A DNA stretch of 53,014 bases. Origin: Candidatus Moranbacteria bacterium RIFOXYB1_FULL_43_19 (GTDB lineage: Bacteria > Patescibacteriota > Minisyncoccia > Moranbacterales > UBA11712). The stretch covers positions 13,968-66,981 of the forward strand of contig MFSH01000018.1 of NCBI GenBank assembly GCA_001784875.1. The letters run 5' to 3'. Every line of letters starts with the position of its first letter. Within the stretch, counting starts at the first letter, position 1. Positions 27,166 through 34,772 of the stretch are shown here, in pieces. The position numbers and the translations under genes were made by a program. A model generated the notes under the pieces. It did not search any database. It was given only the letters and a program-made list of their open reading frames with translations, and was not told the origin of the DNA.

Positions 27166-27726
27166 TCAGCGGGTCACGGAAATCGTTTCTTCCAGTTCTG
27201 CTCCTGGGGCACAAATTGTGACGCGACTGTTGGCGTCTTTGACGGCAAGATAGCCGACTCCATTTGCCGTTGCATATGGTCCGCTTGGGTCTTGTGGCAT
27301 TGAAACCAGATATCTCCCGCTGTCGGTAAGTTCCGAAAGATTGACGTGACAATAATCGCTGTGCCCGGTTTGGCAGATTTCTGCTTCGCTTGCGTCCAAA
27401 CAATTCGCCGCGCTTTGAATACCGTCGGGAAGATTGCCATTGTTGTCCAAAGCATATTGGTAAACCGCGTTGAGAATAGTGTTCGTGTCAACTTTGCGCT
27501 GGGCATTGCGCGCCTGTGCGAGCTGGCGACCGGGATTGATGGCGAAAATGACGATCACGGCCAAAATCGCGATGAGGGCAATGACCAGCAATATTTCAAG
27601 AAGCGTGAATCCCGCGGAGAAATTTTTACCCCATACCAAATCTTGGCAAAAAAACCAGTTGCATTTTTTGTCGCTACTAATTTTATTCATACGGTATTTA
27701 GTATGGGGTTCATTTTCCTGATTCAT
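27166..27726 (-). CDS. Type IV major prepilin-like protein
   Basis: 186 residues from the ATG at 27726 (further in-frame ATGs are at 27735 and 27690). The class III signal is S-A-G|F-T-L-L-E with the conserved Glu5, followed by the hydrophobic assembly helix (ILLVIALIAILAVIVIFAINP) and RNAQRKVDTNTILNAVYQYALDNNGNLP, the hallmark of abundant Patescibacteria pilins. Four cysteines (NCLDASEAEIC, DYCHV, ICAPG) lie in the globular domain and could form disulfides. The leader is unusually long at about 38 residues and contains a 14-bp inverted-repeat element (27628-27641 / 27696-27709). It is the distal gene of the pilus cluster, separated from the other pilins by the RAYT gene. Confidence 0.85.
   Translation of the reverse strand: MNQENEPHTKYRMNKISSDKKCNWFFCQDLVWGKNFSAGFTLLEILLVIALIAILAVIVIFAINPGRQLAQARNAQRKVDTNTILNAVYQYALDNNGNLPDGIQSAANCLDASEAEICQTGHSDYCHVNLSELTDSGRYLVSMPQDPSGPYATANGVGYLAVKDANSRVTICAPGAELEETISVTR
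27628..27709. repeat. Inverted-repeat element inside the prepilin leader
   Basis: ACCCCATACCAAAT (27628-27641) is inverted as ATTTAGTATGGGGT (27696-27709), 13 of 14 bases matching, with 54 bases between. It encodes most of the cleaved leader peptide. Confidence 0.6.
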
Positions 27727-27810
27727 TTTTATCATAGCCTCGACTGGCAAAATACAAAAACTTCTTCTCTTTTTATTATTATACGACATCCCCTTTTTCC
27801 GCACAACCCC

Positions 27811-27835
27811 TTTCCCAAGATCCCATCTTAGGAAA
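27811..27835. repeat. RAYT-associated palindrome, left
   Basis: TTTCCCAAGAT-CCC-ATCTTAGGAAA: 11-bp arms with one mismatch and a three-base loop. It lies 9 bases past the RAYT stop codon. Confidence 0.8.
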
Positions 27836-27843
27836 GAGTTACT

Positions 27844-28518
27844 CTATTCCAACAACATTTTTTCGTCGAACTTTTTCTCCCGAAAATGTTTTGCGTTTTC
27901 TTGGGCATACTTTTTATAATCACCACCACTTTTGAAATTATCAAGAATTATTTTCTTCCCTTTTCCGCAAAGGCCTTTTTTTGATTTCTCGATGTATTCC
28001 GGAAAACTTGACCAGAGGTAGTCTTCAGCGTGCGATATTCCGTGAATCTGTGCGTTGCAATTGACATAAGCGGAGAGATAGAGCAGATGGGAAGTAGACT
28101 TGATATGAGTTGATTTGACACCGCCCTGAAACAAAACGCCCGTACGGTCATAGCGTTTATTGAAATACATTGTATATCCAATTCCTATTCTTTGCATAAA
28201 TTTTTCTATACCGCGATCATGAGTCTGTTTTAAAATAAAATGATAGTGGTTCGGCAACAGTGAGTAACAAACAATTTCAACCAAAAGCTTCCCAAGATCC
28301 CATCTTGGGACAGCCAGAAATGTTTCTAAATCAGCGCTTGGATTTGTTGTTTTATAATCACGCCACTGTTGCATGAGATTCCCTGTCTCGAAATTCATTA
28401 GTCTCATTGACAAGAGCCAGCGTTGATAATCGGCATTATCCAGAAATATCTTGCGCTTATCGGTTCCCCGATTATATACATGGTAGAATTCTTTGTTTGC
28501 AAAAGGCACTTTTCTCAT
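27844..28518 (-). CDS. REP-associated tyrosine transposase (RAYT, Y1/IS200-like)
   Basis: 224 residues. The N-terminus EFYHVYNRGTDKRKIFLD is the typical RAYT opening; the HUH motif is in LLPNHYHFILKQ, and the catalytic tyrosine lies in GIGYTMYFNKRY. LFQGGVKS and the SAEDYLWSS-like region are also family features. RAYTs are single-copy HUH nucleases that cut and join single-stranded REP palindromes. Here three copies of one palindrome lie at the left end, the right end and inside the gene, the internal copy encoding V-P-R-W-D-L-G-K. The gene is inserted between two prepilin genes. The frame is intact and all expected motifs are present, so the enzyme may be active. Confidence 0.92.
   Translation of the reverse strand: MRKVPFANKEFYHVYNRGTDKRKIFLDNADYQRWLLSMRLMNFETGNLMQQWRDYKTTNPSADLETFLAVPRWDLGKLLVEIVCYSLLPNHYHFILKQTHDRGIEKFMQRIGIGYTMYFNKRYDRTGVLFQGGVKSTHIKSTSHLLYLSAYVNCNAQIHGISHAEDYLWSSFPEYIEKSKKGLCGKGKKIILDNFKSGGDYKKYAQENAKHFREKKFDEKMLLE
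28290..28310. repeat. RAYT palindrome, internal copy
   Basis: TCCCAAGAT-CCC-ATCTTGGGA, perfect 9-bp arms, within the RAYT coding region. It carries the same arms as the copies at 27811 and 28537. Confidence 0.85.
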
Positions 28519-28536
28519 TTTTTTTCCCTATATTTC

Positions 28537-28557
28537 TCCCAAGATAGGATCTTGGGA
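28537..28557. repeat. RAYT-associated palindrome, right
   Basis: TCCCAAGAT-AGG-ATCTTGGGA, perfect 9-bp arms, 18 bases upstream of the RAYT start and 14 bases from the stop of the PilX-like gene. Confidence 0.85.
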
Positions 28558-28571
28558 AGGTTGTCTATGGC

Positions 28572-29030
28572 TTAAAAATCCACCACTTCCCGCCAGGAAT
28601 CGAGAGTCGGGGCGGGAAGATCCGGTTCGGGCGGAATTGTTCCGGAAAGATCCAGATGCACTTTCCGCGCGGCGCTAGCGGCCGTTCCGGAAGAATCAAC
28701 TTGCCATTCAATCGCGGTATCAACGGTTTCGGAGGTGACAGCATAACTACAATCCCCATCGGAAAACGACAAATTTTCCGTTCCGGTGAAGTAGGGGTCG
28801 TCTTTTATTTTTTGAATGGAAGATTCAGCGCAAAGGTCGGCAAGAGCTTGAGCGTCTTTGGAGCGCTGGATATCAAGGGCGAAACGGGAAGACCCGATGG
28901 CGAGAGTGAGGGAAAAAACCGCAATCGAAACACCGATGGCAAAAATGAAAAGAACAGCAAGTAAAGTGGCAAACCCCTTTTGCGGCTGGAAATTATTTTT
29001 TAATTTTTTAGCGCAGGGCAGCGGAAGCAT
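28572..29030 (-). CDS. PilX-like pilus assembly protein
   Basis: 152 residues from the ATG at 29030; a longer frame to 29096 would lie inside the neighbour. The N-terminus QKGFATLLAVLFIFAIGVS is a prepilin-like helix in which Glu5 is replaced, as in PilX_N proteins. RSKDAQALADLCAES is the typical post-helix region of PilX, followed by a small beta domain with two cysteines (DLCAES, DGDCSY). It overlaps the PilW-like gene by 23 bases, so the pair is translationally coupled. PilX-type minor pilins sit at the pilus tip and prime assembly. Confidence 0.8.
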   Translation of the reverse strand: MLPLPCAKKLKNNFQPQKGFATLLAVLFIFAIGVSIAVFSLTLAIGSSRFALDIQRSKDAQALADLCAESSIQKIKDDPYFTGTENLSFSDGDCSYAVTSETVDTAIEWQVDSSGTAASAARKVHLDLSGTIPPEPDLPAPTLDSWREVVDF

Positions 29031-29583
29031 AAAAAGTTTTTGAATATTGATAGGCCTGGGTCTGTCCCTCGGAAGCGTAGGATAGCGTGAGCTCAATCCG
29101 CACGATTCCCGGCGTGCCGTCGCGGCTCAAATTCCTGAAATGGATTTCATCTACCCAAACGCGGTTGCTGGTGAGCGCAGTGGCGGAGCTATCCCCTTCT
29201 TTGATTCGAAGAGTCTCTTGGGAAACATCAAAAACAGTCGGGCTTTTGGACGCGTCAGAAACGGCAAGCGAAAGTTCGGAGGAAGAATCGCCCTTAGCGG
29301 GAGAGTTTATGTCTTCGGCGTTCCTGATTGTCTGGGTGATGAGATTGAGCGTCTGGACTCCCTGCTCCTCAACTTCCAGGATAGCCTGATTTTTCACTTT
29401 TGATTCGAGGAGATTATGGATGAACACGGAAGCAAAAACAACAATCAGCGAAGCGATAGCGAGATACAAAATCAACTCGACTAATGTAAACCCCTCATCT
29501 TTTCCCTTGGAAAAAGGGAGGGATGAACCCCCTTCGGAATCAGATAACAATTTCAATTTTATTTTCTGGACGAGTATTTTCAT
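29008..29583 (-). CDS. PilW-like minor prepilin
   Basis: 191 residues from the ATG at 29583. The prepilin signal is D-E-G|F-T-L-V-E with Glu5, followed by LILYLAIASLIVVFASVFIHNLLE. The C-terminal domain has the long strands usual in PilW proteins and ends YQYSKTFYASAALR. The leader before the cleavage site is about 31 residues and contains an imperfect palindrome (29496-29525) encoding S-S-L-P-F-S-K-G-K-D-E. It sits between PilV-like and PilX-like genes in the standard minor-pilin order. Confidence 0.85.
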   Translation of the reverse strand: MKILVQKIKLKLLSDSEGGSSLPFSKGKDEGFTLVELILYLAIASLIVVFASVFIHNLLESKVKNQAILEVEEQGVQTLNLITQTIRNAEDINSPAKGDSSSELSLAVSDASKSPTVFDVSQETLRIKEGDSSATALTSNRVWVDEIHFRNLSRDGTPGIVRIELTLSYASEGQTQAYQYSKTFYASAALR

Positions 29584-29590
29584 AATTTTA

Positions 29591-30043
29591 TTACGGCGAT
29601 GGAACTTGCTGGTTGACGAAATAGGTGGCAAGTGCCATTTGGCCTGGCTGGAACATTCCCATCCAGCTCACCGTTGAAACAACTTTTTTGGTATTCGCGT
29701 CAACGGCCGAAATCTCAATTTGGCGCGAAAATATGTTCGTCGTGTCCGGTTCGCCGGTCAGGCGCCAGACCCCATCCTGGATGACAAGGCCGTGGAAGCC
29801 GTCCTCTAGATTGGAAAAATCTTCGTCGCGGATGTTGCGCACCGCCTCCAGACCCTCTTGGGCGACAAACACAGCGCGGGAAAAATTGCCGGCGGAGAAA
29901 GCGCTTTGCTGACCGTATATCAGCGCGCCGGCAAAAACAGCCGCGACAAGAGACAAGAGCGACATAGCCAAAATCGCTTCAACCAAGCCAAATCCAGGAG
30001 AACTTGTTTTTGATATTTTTTTTTCCGCGGCAGTTTTTTTCAT
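29591..30043 (-). CDS. PilV-like minor prepilin
   Basis: 150 residues. Cleavage site S-P-G|F-G-L-V-E-A with Glu5, hydrophobic helix ILAMSLLSLVAAVFAGALI, then FSRAVFVAQEGLEAVRNIRDEDFSNL, which is typical of PilV-family proteins. Seven bases separate its stop from the ATG chosen for the PilW-like gene. It probably acts with the neighbouring minor pilins at the pilus tip. Confidence 0.85.
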   Translation of the reverse strand: MKKTAAEKKISKTSSPGFGLVEAILAMSLLSLVAAVFAGALIYGQQSAFSAGNFSRAVFVAQEGLEAVRNIRDEDFSNLEDGFHGLVIQDGVWRLTGEPDTTNIFSRQIEISAVDANTKKVVSTVSWMGMFQPGQMALATYFVNQQVPSP

Positions 30044-30061
30044 GGAATTTATCTAGAGCAA

Positions 30062-30099
30062 AGGTGTCACATATATCCATATGGTTGTATTTGACACCT
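30062..30099. repeat. AGGTGTCA palindrome in the pilus cluster
   Basis: AGGTGTCA (30062-30069) and TGACACCT (30092-30099) surround CCATATGG in the middle, giving an imperfect 38-base palindrome. It lies in the only sizeable gap (30044-30155) among the pilin genes. Confidence 0.7.
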
Positions 30100-30155
30100 C
30101 CGATGGCTTTCCGCAAAAAAATAATAAAAAATATTTGCAAAGAAATGTTCAAGCT

Positions 30156-30611
30156 TCAATAAGAAAGACTCCCCTTCTCCCCCACACTGATTTCACGGCT
30201 CGCGCCGGAGGCGGCTTCAAGAGAAACCGAACCAGTTTCACGAGGCTCGCCGGAAAATTCAGCGAAAATGATTTCCGAAAGCCCGGAAACGAAAAAGGGA
30301 GCGGAAAATTCCAGCGTTTCGTCCTTGGAGGTGTCACGACCCGCAAAACTTTCGCCTTTGAAAATCACAAGCCGGTCTTCAAAAATTTTGACTCCCCAAT
30401 CGTCTTCGCCAAAAACCCCCTGTGACAGAAGCTGGGCCCGCCGGACGGATTGGACGATACCCGAAACGGCCACGTCCATATCGTTTCCAAATTGAAAATT
30501 GCGAAAAGTCGCGAAAAACGCACCTGTCAAAATACCAATAAGAGCAATCGTAAGTATAATCTCGAGAAGCGTAAAGCCTTTTTGGCTGTGCCGATTTTTG
30601 CTCCGGATCAT
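30156..30611 (-). CDS. FimT/GspH-like pseudopilin
   Basis: 151 residues. Cleavage site Q-K-G|F-T-L-L-E with a short leader, then IILTIALIGILTGAFFATFRNFQFGNDMDVAVSGIVQSVRRAQLLSQ, whose order of helix and QSxRRAQ matches GspH/FimT. The remainder is a small beta domain (WGVKIFEDRLVIFKG). FimT/GspH proteins are minor pilins that nucleate pili or take part in DNA uptake. The start is 28 bases downstream of the pilC stop. Confidence 0.85.
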   Translation of the reverse strand: MIRSKNRHSQKGFTLLEIILTIALIGILTGAFFATFRNFQFGNDMDVAVSGIVQSVRRAQLLSQGVFGEDDWGVKIFEDRLVIFKGESFAGRDTSKDETLEFSAPFFVSGLSEIIFAEFSGEPRETGSVSLEAASGASREISVGEKGSLSY

Positions 30612-30639
30612 AGAAGAAATGTTTTATCAATTTAGCCCG

Positions 30640-31746
30640 TCAGCGATTGATTCCCCCGATTAAGTTATATATCGGCATGATGATGGCCAGAGCGATGAAA
30701 ACCACTCCCAGCCAGATGGTGATGATGAGAATCGGCTCGAGAAACGTGGTGAGATTTTTCGTTGTCACTTCCGCCTGGGCTTCAAATTTTTGCCCGATGG
30801 AAAGAAAGGCCTCCGGAAGCTTTCCTGACTGCTCGGCAGCCATGATGAGATACTGGACCGACGGCGGGATCAATTTTCCTGTTTTTGGATAAGACGCGAA
30901 ATTTTGAGCAAAGGACATACCCTCCTCGGTGCCTTGACTCAAATAGGAATACAATTTTTTATAAGCGTAAGAGTTGGTCGCTTCCGCAAGAGATTCAAGA
31001 GATTCAACCAGAGGAATGCCTGTTTTAAGGAGGGTTCCTAAAAGATACCCAAAACGAGCCAGTTCTGTTTCCATGATAACTTTTTTTATTCCCGGCAGCC
31101 GGAAAAGAAACGCCTGTCCGAGAAATTTTGTTTTTTTGAAAACAAAGAGGAAAAAAATCCAAAAAAGCAAAAAGGCAAAAAAGGCGGGAATGGCAATTTT
31201 TCCCCAGCGAGTGAGAAACGTCCCGACTTTTATCAAGATGCGGGTGAGAAGCGGCAACGGAATGTTCATCTGTGAAAAAACGGACGCGAGGCGCGGCAAG
31301 ATGAACCAGCTGATGCCCAGCCCCAAAACAACCGCCAAACACAAAACAAAGGCCGGGTATAGGGTAGCGGAACGTATTTTTGAGCGAAAATCGTGCTCTT
31401 TTTGCTCCTGGTCGCTCAAAATGTTCAAATTTTCAACGATTTTTCCGGTTTGCTCACCAATTCGCAGCAAAGTGATGTAGCGCTCGGCCAGAATTCCCGA
31501 CTTTTGGAGAGCAAGCCAAAGCGGAGTCCCCTTTCCGATTTCACTTTGCAGAAAATGAAGCACTCGCTTCATCCGCGGGGATTTTGTCCCGGACTCGATT
31601 ATCTCAAGAGCCGTATCCGGATTGATGTTGGCGCCCAAGAGCATCCCCAAATTTTCGATGAAATATTTTTTTTCTTCCCGCAAGCCAAATTTCGGAAAAC
31701 GGATACTTTGTTCGACGCGCGAATTTTGTTTTTTTTCTTTGGGCAT
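30640..31746 (-). CDS. pilC: Type IV pilus inner-membrane platform protein PilC
   Basis: 368 residues with two T2SF (GspF) domains. Each domain has a cytoplasmic helical bundle; the domains are separated by the hydrophobic helix pair at about 125-150 and 190-205, and a last helix lies at 340-362 (ILIITIWLGVVFIALAIIMPIYN). The motifs ALEIIESGTKSPRMKRVL, LRIGEQTGKI and MAAEQSGKLPEAF are standard. PilC anchors the pilus base and couples ATPase movement to pilin insertion. It follows pilB after a 166-base gap that includes a 10-bp inverted repeat. Confidence 0.93.
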   Translation of the reverse strand: MPKEKKQNSRVEQSIRFPKFGLREEKKYFIENLGMLLGANINPDTALEIIESGTKSPRMKRVLHFLQSEIGKGTPLWLALQKSGILAERYITLLRIGEQTGKIVENLNILSDQEQKEHDFRSKIRSATLYPAFVLCLAVVLGLGISWFILPRLASVFSQMNIPLPLLTRILIKVGTFLTRWGKIAIPAFFAFLLFWIFFLFVFKKTKFLGQAFLFRLPGIKKVIMETELARFGYLLGTLLKTGIPLVESLESLAEATNSYAYKKLYSYLSQGTEEGMSFAQNFASYPKTGKLIPPSVQYLIMAAEQSGKLPEAFLSIGQKFEAQAEVTTKNLTTFLEPILIITIWLGVVFIALAIIMPIYNLIGGINR

Positions 31747-31791
31747 TTAGAATTTAAAATTACTGAAGAATTGCGAGTGACTTCTTGCCCC

Positions 31792-31862
31792 GCACCAATT
31801 TTTCGTTATTAAGACTTTTAGCTGATCCAATGGCACTAATATAAATAGCGGTAAATTGGTGC
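31792..31862. repeat. Inverted repeat in the pilB-pilC gap
   Basis: GCACCAATTT (31792-31801) and AAATTGGTGC (31853-31862) are exact inverted 10-mers 51 bases apart. A stop-to-stop minus-strand frame without a plain ATG runs through here; I call no gene. Confidence 0.5.
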
Positions 31863-31912
31863 AGGCTGAAGGTGAGTGAAAAAATGGAATCTTCAGTGTT
31901 TTAGAAAATTCT

Positions 31913-33562
31913 CTACTCCTCCGGCGGCGTGGCCACCCGCAAAAGTTCTTTGAGAGTCGTCACTCCGCTTCGCACTTTTTCTATACCGTCTTCAAAAAAC
32001 GAATGCAAGCCCTGCTTTTTGGCCAGAGCCGCAAATTCTGATGCCGCCGGTTTTTTGAGTATCAGTTCCCTGATTTCGCTGGTGATGGGCATCACCTCAA
32101 AAATGGCTGTCTGGCCCGCGTAACCCATCCCCTGGCAGGCATTGCATCCTTTTCCTTCATACAGCGTGGCGGTCGGACCAGGAAAATATCTCTCGGGATG
32201 CATAAGGTCGTTTTTCAGCTTTTCTTGGTCAGCCGTCAGGCTGTGGCGACAGGCCGGGCAGATTTTTCTCACCAGCCGCTGGGAAATGATGAGTTCGAGC
32301 GTCGAGGATAAAATCGAAGGCTCAATATCCATATAGAGAAGGCGGCTGATGGTGGTCGCCGCGTCAACAGCGTGGAACGTCGAAAGCATCAGGTGTCCCG
32401 TGAGCGCCGCGTTCACGGAAATCTCGGCCGTTTCCGTGTCACGGATTTCTCCGACGAGAACGATATTCGGATCCTGGCGGACGATGGACCGCAGACCCCG
32501 CGCGAAAGTCAGTTCGGTTTCAGTGTTCACCTGAATCTGGTTGATGCCAGAAATTTTGTATTCGACCGGATCTTCAATTGTGGTGATGTTCACCTCCGGC
32601 GTGTTGAGATTTTTAAGAATGGTGTAAAGCGTCGTCGTCTTTCCCGAACCGGTCGGGCCGCTCACCAAAATCATCCCGGCCGGTTTTTGGATGGCTTTTG
32701 AAATTAGCTCCTGCTTCTCGGGGGAAAAACCAAGATCAGAAAGGGAGAGGATGTGGACATGCCTTGCCAGTATCCGCATGGCCGCCTTTTCGCCCTCTAC
32801 GGTGGGAGCAATGGAAACGCGGATATCCAGAAAATTCCCGCCTGTTTGGTATCTTATGGCTCCGTCCTGCGTCCGGTTGTGCTCGTCAGACCGGAGATTC
32901 GCCAAAACTTTGATTCGGTTGAGGATGTTGAGATAGTATTCTTTCGGAATCATACCGGCAACATAAAGAACTCCACTGATACGAAAACGGATAATGACTT
33001 TTTTTCCACGGGGTTCAAAATGAATATCGGAAGCTTCAAAAAGCAGGGCGTCTTTTATGATTTCATCGATGATTTCCGGCGCCACTCTTTCCTGCGTCCG
33101 GACAATTTCGGCGAAACGGGTGGTGAGCGGCCGGCGATAGAAAATAAAAAGCTTTTCAATGTCTTCAGGAAAAGAAAAAACGAAAGAAACGGTTTTCCCC
33201 GGAAAGACATTCCCGATCACCGCCACCAGTTCCTGATCCGGCGGAGCGGGAACGGCGATGAGAACCCGACCATCTTTCTCCGAAATGAGCGCGACCTTGA
33301 ATTTTCTGGCGATCTCCTCCGGAATTTTCAAAACTTCTTCAGCGGCGGGACTTTGGCTCTCAATGTTGCAGAAAGGCAAATTGAATTTTTCGGCCAGAGC
33401 CTGGCCGAGATAGTCTTTTTTGATGAGATCAAGCGAAAAAATCGCCTCGGCAAGAGAAATGTTGCGGCTCTCGGCGAATTTATCGGCCTGCGAAACTTTT
33501 TCCTCGGAGAGATAATCGCCATCAAGAAGGGCTGATTTTATCGTCTGATTGTCCAGTTTCAT
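31913..33562 (-). CDS. pilB: Type IV pilus assembly ATPase PilB
   Basis: 549 residues. The N-terminal GspE/MshEN domain is followed by the ASDIHFEP motif, the Walker A motif SGPTGSGKTT (301-310), an aspartate box (TIEDPVEY), Walker B (ILVGEIRDTETAE) and the histidine box (LMLSTFHAVDA). A tetracysteine zinc motif (ICPAC ... GCNAC) marks the GspE/PilB rather than PilT type. The protein hydrolyses ATP on the cytoplasmic side to extend the pilus. No pilT is seen in the window. The gene lies next to a CheY-like regulator, suggesting regulated motility or adhesion. Confidence 0.95.
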   Translation of the reverse strand: MKLDNQTIKSALLDGDYLSEEKVSQADKFAESRNISLAEAIFSLDLIKKDYLGQALAEKFNLPFCNIESQSPAAEEVLKIPEEIARKFKVALISEKDGRVLIAVPAPPDQELVAVIGNVFPGKTVSFVFSFPEDIEKLFIFYRRPLTTRFAEIVRTQERVAPEIIDEIIKDALLFEASDIHFEPRGKKVIIRFRISGVLYVAGMIPKEYYLNILNRIKVLANLRSDEHNRTQDGAIRYQTGGNFLDIRVSIAPTVEGEKAAMRILARHVHILSLSDLGFSPEKQELISKAIQKPAGMILVSGPTGSGKTTTLYTILKNLNTPEVNITTIEDPVEYKISGINQIQVNTETELTFARGLRSIVRQDPNIVLVGEIRDTETAEISVNAALTGHLMLSTFHAVDAATTISRLLYMDIEPSILSSTLELIISQRLVRKICPACRHSLTADQEKLKNDLMHPERYFPGPTATLYEGKGCNACQGMGYAGQTAIFEVMPITSEIRELILKKPAASEFAALAKKQGLHSFFEDGIEKVRSGVTTLKELLRVATPPEE

Positions 33563-33604
33563 TTTTGTTTTGAAGTTGTCTTCGTTTCCACCCTAGGGCT
33601 TGTC

Positions 33605-34009
33605 TTACGCTTGCGCTATACCAAGATGGCGCCTGACTTGATTTATGATTTCGCGGAAAGAAACATTGGCTTTCACGATATAACCAAGCGCCCCCGCTTC
33701 CATCGCTCTTCGCTTGTCCTCTTCTTGGCCCAGATTTGAAAGAACAACAACCTTGATGTCTTTCAGCTCGGGATCAGCTTTCAGCTCCTTGAGAGCCTGA
33801 AAACCGTCTTTCGCCGGCATAATGAGGTCGAGAAGGATAATATCCGGTTTGTTTTTTCGGGCAAGCGAGAGCGCTTCGTTGCCGTTTCCGGCGACAAGCA
33901 CCTCGAATCCTTCTTTGGACAGCTTTTTTTTGTGGACATTTAAAAGAAAAACATCGTCTTCGACAACCAGCACCAGAGGTTTCTTCTTTTCCGGGATGTT
34001 ATTTTCCAT
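33605..34009 (-). CDS. Single-domain response regulator (CheY-like)
   Basis: 134 residues, receiver domain only. The acidic pair is E17-D18-D19, the phosphoacceptor D61 (LLDLIMP), the switch residue S91 and the conserved K113 (YIVKANV). No output domain follows, so it probably acts by protein binding. It lies 42 bases upstream of pilB and 18 bases after the PAS/coiled-coil gene. The only complete histidine kinase in the window is the CbrA-like protein, a likely partner. It may control PilB activity as CheY-like proteins do in other pilus systems; that is inference. Confidence 0.9.
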   Translation of the reverse strand: MENNIPEKKKPLVLVVEDDVFLLNVHKKKLSKEGFEVLVAGNGNEALSLARKNKPDIILLDLIMPAKDGFQALKELKADPELKDIKVVVLSNLGQEEDKRRAMEAGALGYIVKANVSFREIINQVRRHLGIAQA

Positions 34010-34027
34010 GTTATATAAAAAAATTAA

Positions 34028-34696
34028 TTATTGAGAAGCAGGCATTGCTTCCAGTTCTCGAATTCTCTTTTTCAGCTCCAGCATCTTAAGCTCCCTGCCG
34101 GTGGTAAGCGTGTTATACCTCTCAAGTTCAACTATTTTATTCTCGAGCTGCTCCTTTGTTTTTCTTATTTCTTCCGCCTTTCTTTTCAACTCGGTCATCT
34201 GTTTTTGATACAAGTCAATCACTTCCAGGATATATTGGGATCTTTTCAGGGCGGTCTCCATGTCAGATTTCTGAAGAACCTTGCTCTTCACTGGCATGGC
34301 AAGATGCAGATAACCAATGTGCTTTCCTTTCTGGACGATTGGCGACGCCACCACATTGACAAGAAATTCTTTGCCCTCTTTGTCTAGATGCGTGTGGACT
34401 TCAACCGCCGTTTGGCTGGTTTGGGTCAGCTTTTCAATCGGGCAGGGATCTCTCGGAGGTTCACACTTACTCGTCCTGTTGTGCGTCATTGCGTAGCAAA
34501 ATTTTCCCAGCACTTCTTCTTTGCTCCTTCCTGTCTTCTCCAGGAATGTGGCATTGGCAAAAAGTATCTCAAAGTCTTTCGAAATGATAAGAATTTCCTG
34601 GTCAAGGCAGTCCAAAACCAGTTCAGCTTCTATTTTCAAGCGCTTATCGGTTATCAAACCGATGGAATCACTTTGGATTTGCATGTTGTTGCCCAT
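34028..34696 (-). CDS. PAS domain protein with Cys/His cluster and coiled coil
   Basis: 222 residues. A PAS domain occupies about 25-145 (LDCLDQEILIISKDFEILFAN, GKFCYAMTHNR, and a strand reading GYLHLAMPV). It carries C67, H72, C78 and C85, the spacing of PAS domains that bind a metal or heme. The C-terminal 75 residues form a coiled coil ending GRELKMLELKKRIRELE, nearly the same tail as in the CHASE4 protein at 38299. There is no kinase or DNA-binding domain, so it is a sensor or adaptor. The order PAS protein, CheY-like protein, pilB suggests a small signal chain. Confidence 0.8.
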   Translation of the reverse strand: MGNNMQIQSDSIGLITDKRLKIEAELVLDCLDQEILIISKDFEILFANATFLEKTGRSKEEVLGKFCYAMTHNRTSKCEPPRDPCPIEKLTQTSQTAVEVHTHLDKEGKEFLVNVVASPIVQKGKHIGYLHLAMPVKSKVLQKSDMETALKRSQYILEVIDLYQKQMTELKRKAEEIRKTKEQLENKIVELERYNTLTTGRELKMLELKKRIRELEAMPASQ

Positions 34697-34772
34697 AATC
34701 TTTATCTTTAATGCTTATGGTACGGATCATTTAAATTTGAAAAATTGTTAGCCCATAGCGCCTCGAAACAGG

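Noticed and set aside
31763-31900. Small gene in the pilB-pilC gap
   Set aside because: A stop-to-stop frame of under 50 codons without ATG and crossing a 10-bp inverted repeat; no support beyond openness.
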